Shown: positions 60,603 through 64,000 of the stretch, piece after piece
How the letters are laid out: every line of letters starts with the position of its first letter
Numbering within the stretch: the first letter of the stretch is position 1
Assembly (NCBI RefSeq): GCF_002930105.1
Contig: NZ_PJRN01000009.1
Span: 1 to 64,000, forward strand
Length of the DNA stretch: 64,000 nucleotides
Source: Billgrantia saliphila
GTDB lineage: Bacteria; Pseudomonadota; Gammaproteobacteria; Pseudomonadales; Halomonadaceae
Reading direction: 5' to 3'
Notes under the pieces: model-generated
Database searches by the model: none
Seen by the model: only the letters and a program-made list of their open reading frames with translations
What the model was told of the DNA's origin: nothing
Made by a program: the position numbers and the translations under genes

Positions 60603-60965
60603 ATGACTTCATCCAACACCCCTCTGGCAACCCGGGCGCGCCGAATCCTCGAAACGGTGCCCGAGGCCGCTTTGCCGATGACCTATCAGCAGCTCGCCGA
60701 GGCGCTCGGGTTCACGCCCCCGCGCACCATTCAGCGCACGGCGCAGGCGCTCGAGCAGCTCATGCGCGAGGACGCCGCGCAGGGCCGGCCCTTCATCGCC
60801 GCGCTGGTCGTCAGCCGCCGGGGCGAGAACCTGCCCAACCGCGGCTTCTTCGACCTGGCCGTGGCGCTCGGTCGTCTGCCGGCCGATTCGGCGCGGCATG
60901 TCGAGGCCTATCGGGAGGAGTACCGGCGGGCCTTGGTGGAACGAGGTAGCATTGGCCGAGCGTAG
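60603..60965 (+). CDS. Conserved hypothetical, small helical protein
   Basis: Protein of 120 residues starting at ATG 60603. It has a helix-turn-helix-like segment (MTYQQLAEALGFTPPRTIQR) followed by EDAAQGRPFIAALVVSRRGENLPNRGFFDLAVALGRL. The pattern recalls small DNA-binding or Ada/ATL-like proteins, but catalytic PCHR and other diagnostic motifs are absent. The family is unknown to me, although its conserved-looking Gly/Pro positions suggest it is not a chance ORF. Cytoplasmic. It stands between the metal-stress gene and a decayed DUF808 gene. Confidence 0.6.
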   Translation: MTSSNTPLATRARRILETVPEAALPMTYQQLAEALGFTPPRTIQRTAQALEQLMREDAAQGRPFIAALVVSRRGENLPNRGFFDLAVALGRLPADSARHVEAYREEYRRALVERGSIGRA

Positions 60966-60976
60966 CGAGAGGCGAT

Positions 60977-61334
60977 TAACGGTCAAGCTCGACGACCTCG
61001 GGCTCCTGCTCTGCCGCCAGCGCGCTGCGCCGGCCCGGGCGGTGGGGGGCGCCATTGTGCGCGCGTGGCACCCTACCTGATGAAGTCGCTTTCGGTGATC
61101 GCTACTGCGGCCATGTTCATGGTCGGCGGCGGCATTCTGGCCCATGGACTGCCTGCCGTGTACCACGGGGTCGAGGTCCTGACCCACGTCGCGGCCGACC
61201 TGCCCAGTGTCGGCACGATCCTCGGGCCGCTCAGCGAGACGGCGCTGGATGCCGCCTTGGGCACCCTGGTGGGGGCCGTGATACTGGCGGTAGTGAGTGG
61301 TGTGGGAGCGCTCAGGCGGCGAGCCGCTTCCTGA
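60977..61334 (+). pseudogene. C-terminal relic of a DUF808 membrane protein
   Basis: The stretch RLTVKLDDLGLLLC (from 60977) belongs to the frame that ends at a TGA at 61078-61080. Then, in a different frame from 61065 (GTG), APYLMKSLSVIATAAMFMVGGGILAHGLPAVYHG and a last hydrophobic segment follow to 61334. Both parts match successive portions of the C-terminal region of DUF808 (YedI-like) proteins, where the motif -AAMF-VGGGIL-HG- is diagnostic. The N-terminal two-thirds are missing and the remaining part is frameshifted. It is read as a decayed gene, with a small membrane peptide still potentially expressed. Confidence 0.6.
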
Positions 61335-61432
61335 AGCAACATACGGTTACTCCCCGCGGATTGTATTCCTGCCGGCTCGGGCTAGGGTCTTAGTGAGAAG
61401 TCATCGCAACCGCACGACAGGGAGGTGCTGCA

Positions 61433-62485
61433 ATGCCATCCGATCAAGCTTTCGATCCCACTCGCCGGCAGATCGTCGGTAGCCTGGCCTCGGGAGTGGC
61501 CGCCGCGGCGGTGGCCGGGCCGGCGCTTGGCCAGCAGTCGTCCCAGTCCACTTCACAGGCTGTAGGGGAGGGCGCCGCAGCCGGCGCCGGGGATGGTTCC
61601 CTGCTACAGAAGCAGGACCCCACCGAGCAGTATCCCAAGCCGCCGTTTCCCGAGCAGCCGCAGGAGTGGCCGGGGCTGGCCAGCGAGATGGAGCCGCGCC
61701 CAGACCACGGCGAAGAGAGCTATCGTGGCAGCGGCCGGTTGACGGGGCGCAAGGCACTGATCACCGGCGGCGATTCGGGCATTGGCCGGGCCGCGGCGAT
61801 CGCTTATGCCCGAGAGGGTGCCGACGTGGCGATCAACTATCTGGAAGCGGAGGAGTCGGATGCCCGCGAAGTGATCGAGCTGATCGAGGCGGAGGGACGC
61901 ACGGCCGTGGCCATTCCCGGCGACATCCGCGAAGAGTCCTTCTGTCGCGAGCTGGTCGAATCGGCGGTGGAGCAGCTCGGGGGGCTCGACATCCTGGTCA
62001 ACAATGCCGCCCGTCAGCAGTGGAAGTCCTCGATCACGGACATCAGCACCGAGGACTTCGACGCCACCATGAAGACCAACCTCTACGCCATGCTGTGGAT
62101 CACCCAGGCCGCCATGCCGCATCTCGAGGCGGGTGCCTCGATCATCAACACCGCCTCGGTGGTGGCCTATGACCCACCCGAAATTCTGCTCGACTACTCG
62201 ATGACCAAGGCGGCAATCGTCAACTTCACCAAATGCCTGGCCAAGCAGGTCGCCGAGCAGGGTATCCGGGTGAACGCCGTTGCCCCCGGTCCGTTCTGGA
62301 CCCCACTCCAGCCGAGCGGCGGCCAGCCCCAGGAAAACGTGACCACCTTCGGTGAAGAAACGCCGATGGGGCGCCCCGGCCAGCCGGTGGAACTCTCGGG
62401 CCTCTATGTGCTGCTCGCCTCGCAGGAGTCCAGCTATGCTACTGGCCACGTCTATAGCGCCACGGGCGGCAGGGGCGGCCCGTAA
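61433..62485 (+). CDS. Tat-exported short-chain dehydrogenase (SDR)
   Basis: Protein of 350 residues; GGGAGG lies before the ATG. It begins with a twin-arginine type leader (PTRRQIVGSLASGVAAAAVAGPALG). A linker rich in Pro and Gln (TEQYPKPPFPEQPQEW) follows, common in the glucose-dehydrogenase/YhdF-like SDR group. The SDR core has GGDSGIGRAAAIAYAREGA (cofactor), NNAARQQ, a catalytic Ser and Tyr-x-x-x-Lys (NTASVVAYDPPEILLDYSMTKAA) and VNAVAPGPFWTPLQ. It reduces or oxidises an alcohol with NAD(P). Export of a cofactor-bound enzyme by Tat is consistent with the leader. Substrate unknown. Confidence 0.85.
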   Translation: MPSDQAFDPTRRQIVGSLASGVAAAAVAGPALGQQSSQSTSQAVGEGAAAGAGDGSLLQKQDPTEQYPKPPFPEQPQEWPGLASEMEPRPDHGEESYRGSGRLTGRKALITGGDSGIGRAAAIAYAREGADVAINYLEAEESDAREVIELIEAEGRTAVAIPGDIREESFCRELVESAVEQLGGLDILVNNAARQQWKSSITDISTEDFDATMKTNLYAMLWITQAAMPHLEAGASIINTASVVAYDPPEILLDYSMTKAAIVNFTKCLAKQVAEQGIRVNAVAPGPFWTPLQPSGGQPQENVTTFGEETPMGRPGQPVELSGLYVLLASQESSYATGHVYSATGGRGGP

Positions 62486-62496
62486 CGAGGTGACCC

Positions 62497-62874
62497 ATGA
62501 CAGCGTCTCCTAACGACCCGAATCACGATCCGAAAGGCCGCATCTCGCTGCACTCGCATGACCGGCGAGTGCAGGTCCGGGTCGGCGACGTACTGCTCGC
62601 CGACACCCGCAACGCCATCGAGCTGCGCGAAACCGGCTATCCTCCCCGGCTGTACCTGCCGCGGGAGGATGTGGCCATGGAGCGTCTCGAGCGCACCGAT
62701 ACCGTCACGCACTGCCCTTTTAAGGGCGACGCCAGCTATTTCGCCGTCGACCACGACGGCAAAACCCTTCCCGATGCCGCCTGGAGCTACGAAGCGCCCT
62801 TCGAAGCCGTGGCGGCGATAGCGGGGAGGCTTGCCTTCGATACGGATAAAGTCGAGCAGCGGGTGCTGGACTGA
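62497..62874 (+). CDS. DUF427 family protein
   Basis: Protein of 125 residues. VQVRVGDVLLADTRNAIELRE, YLPREDVAMERLERTD and THCPFKGDASYFAV are the hallmarks of DUF427, a compact beta-fold protein of unknown function, sometimes called nucleotidyltransferase-like. It has no signal peptide. The gene follows the SDR gene by 11 bases, so the two may be cotranscribed, and the second may be a metabolic helper of the first; this is speculative. Confidence 0.9.
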   Translation: MTASPNDPNHDPKGRISLHSHDRRVQVRVGDVLLADTRNAIELRETGYPPRLYLPREDVAMERLERTDTVTHCPFKGDASYFAVDHDGKTLPDAAWSYEAPFEAVAAIAGRLAFDTDKVEQRVLD

Positions 62875-63047
62875 CGCCGTTCAGGCGCACCGACCGTCAC
62901 CCTGTCGTTCTCGTACTACGACGCACGAGCGACGCCCATCCTGCTTGCACCGAGCCAGGGCAAGGCAAGGATGAGGGTCGCCTGCTACGCTTTTCCATGA
63001 CGTACTGCCAGGAGGGCTGAGTCATTGATCAGAACAGGGAGGGATAA

Positions 63048-63836
63048 GTGAGTGTTACGGACAGGAGCCCGCAGCAGGAGATAAAGCACTCGGCGTCCGT
63101 TGAGACGCTGCGGGTCATGACGATCAACGTGCACAAGGGATTCAATGTCTTCAATCGTCGCCATATCCTGCCGGAGCTTCGCGATGCCGTTGCCACTCTG
63201 TCCGCCGATCTGGTCTTCCTGCAGGAGGTAATCGGGGAACACAAGAAGCACGCCAACCGCATTCACGACTGGCCGAGCGTACCGCAGTACGAGTACCTTG
63301 CCGACACCATGTGGCCGGATTTCGCCTATGGCCGCAACGCGGTGTATCCCGAAGGCGATCACGGCAACGCCGTGCTCTCCCATTACCCGATACTGCAATA
63401 CGACAACAGGGACGTGTCGATCCATGGCACAGAGAAACGAGGCTTGCTGCACTGCCAGCTGGATGTTCCCGGCCACTCCGGGATGCACGCCATCTGCGTT
63501 CATCTTGGGCTGCGCCAAGGACACCGCCTGGAGCAATTGGGGCTGCTGTGCGAACTGCTGGATTCGATCCCGCGCCATGAGCCAGTGATCGTCGCCGGCG
63601 ACTTCAACGACTGGCAGCTGAAGGCTGACGACGTGCTGATGAGGTGCGGGCTTCACGAAGTATTCGTTCATCATCAGGGCCGTCCGGCCAAGACGTTTCC
63701 GGCGCGCTGGCCCCTGCTGCGTCTTGACCGGATCTATGTCCGCAATGCCTCGTTTCGAAACCCCAGAGCGCTCTATCGCAAGCCCTGGTCGCACCTCTCT
63801 GATCATGTGCCACTCATCGCAGAGATATGCCTGTGA
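63048..63836 (+). CDS. ybhP: Endonuclease/exonuclease/phosphatase family protein (YbhP-like)
   Basis: Protein of 262 residues starting at GTG 63048 (GGGAGGGAT upstream). The EEP fold is shown by [45 protein letters not shown] and [11 protein letters not shown]: Glu and Asn for metal, Asp-Phe-Asn and the terminal Ser-Asp-His. This family includes nucleases and phosphodiesterases. Position just before a ClsB-like gene, as in the ybhP-ybhO-ybhN order of E. coli, supports a phospholipid-linked role. Confidence 0.9.
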   Translation: MSVTDRSPQQEIKHSASVETLRVMTINVHKGFNVFNRRHILPELRDAVATLSADLVFLQEVIGEHKKHANRIHDWPSVPQYEYLADTMWPDFAYGRNAVYPEGDHGNAVLSHYPILQYDNRDVSIHGTEKRGLLHCQLDVPGHSGMHAICVHLGLRQGHRLEQLGLLCELLDSIPRHEPVIVAGDFNDWQLKADDVLMRCGLHEVFVHHQGRPAKTFPARWPLLRLDRIYVRNASFRNPRALYRKPWSHLSDHVPLIAEICL

Positions 63837-64000
63837 ATTTCCAATGGAAGGAAGGCAACGAAGCCGAGCTGTTGATCAATGGAAGCCAGTATTTTCCCAG
63901 CGTGTTCGATGCGATTCGTGCAGCTCGTCGGGAAATCCTGATCGAGACGTTCATCATCTTCAATGATGAGGTAGGGCAGGAGTTGAAGGGGGCTCTCCTC
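63827..64000 (+). CDS. clsB: Cardiolipin synthase ClsB / PLD-like protein, N-terminal part (runs off window)
   Basis: The frame starts at ATG 63827, overlapping the previous gene by 10 bases, and is still open at 64000 (58 codons visible). The opening [21 protein letters not shown] and [24 protein letters not shown] match the start of phospholipase D-type cardiolipin synthases (ClsB/YbhO). The catalytic HKD motifs lie beyond the window. It would condense phosphatidylglycerol and another lipid into cardiolipin at the inner membrane. The call rests on the N-terminal part and on neighbouring ybhP. Confidence 0.8.
   Translation, partial: MPVNFQWKEGNEAELLINGSQYFPSVFDAIRAARREILIETFIIFNDEVGQELKGALL

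Noticed and set aside
62900-62945. An imperfect hairpin after the DUF427 gene
   Set aside because: The arms have mismatches and no T tract follows, so it is not supported as a terminator.

Overview
The window is about 64 kb of GC-rich DNA, densely packed on both strands, with short overlaps between many neighbouring genes. Gene content fits a halophilic gammaproteobacterium close to Halomonas (Halomonadaceae): a DUF3422 protein, an osmoprotectant-type M42 peptidase, a PRC-barrel protein with an acidic linker, a caa3-type oxidase, tdh/kbl, a GH13 glucosidase and several GGDEF/EAL proteins. This assignment is inference from content. I see no rRNA, tRNA, CRISPR array, integrase or insertion sequence.

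Layout. 1-7257 is the 3' part of a type VI secretion (T6SS) vgrG island: VgrG, a DUF4123 adaptor, an alpha/beta-hydrolase (lipase-like) effector, and three tandem copies of a membrane-anchored WD40-like gene that are the best candidates for immunity proteins. 7258-12728 holds a GH13 alpha-glucosidase between two gene relics, then the threonine catabolic pair tdh-kbl with a divergent XRE-cupin regulator. 12787-20000 has a TRIC-like channel, a DUF3541-like lipoprotein, an orphan exosortase-type acyltransferase, and an operon joining a periplasmic binding protein, a porin and a GGDEF/EAL protein. 20400-34264 is a mixed chromosomal region: DUF3581, universal stress protein, acyltransferase, esterase, DUF3422, a giant S41 tricorn-like protease, an acyltransferase pseudogene, a TAP-type hydrolase, a CBS protein, a phosphoesterase and a lipid kinase.

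34792-41181 holds an MDR reductase coupled to a proline-racemase-family enzyme, a voltage-sensor-like membrane protein without a pore, arfB, an NAD(P)-binding protein, and a LysR regulator divergent from a class D beta-lactamase. 41238-48302 is a complete caa3 cytochrome oxidase cluster (subunits I-III, two extra c-type cytochromes and a small membrane protein on the minus strand; CtaG and SCO1 on the plus strand). 48331-57240 has ExoD, a ZIP-like protein, DUF1499, a thioredoxin-like protein, a second binding-protein/GGDEF-EAL pair, DUF3618, a PRC-barrel protein and a lipoprotein. 57310-64000 has the M42 peptidase, copC-copD with a Spy-like protein, a DUF808 relic, a Tat-exported short-chain dehydrogenase, DUF427, and the start of a ybhP-clsB pair cut by the window end.

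Most unusual content: the exact 1229-bp triplication of putative T6SS immunity genes with mosaic sequence, next to an effector whose 3' end changes base composition. Two separate operons link a periplasmic binding protein to a c-di-GMP enzyme. At least four decayed genes (sugar ABC ATPase, MalT-like regulator, acyltransferase, DUF808) show ongoing gene loss.
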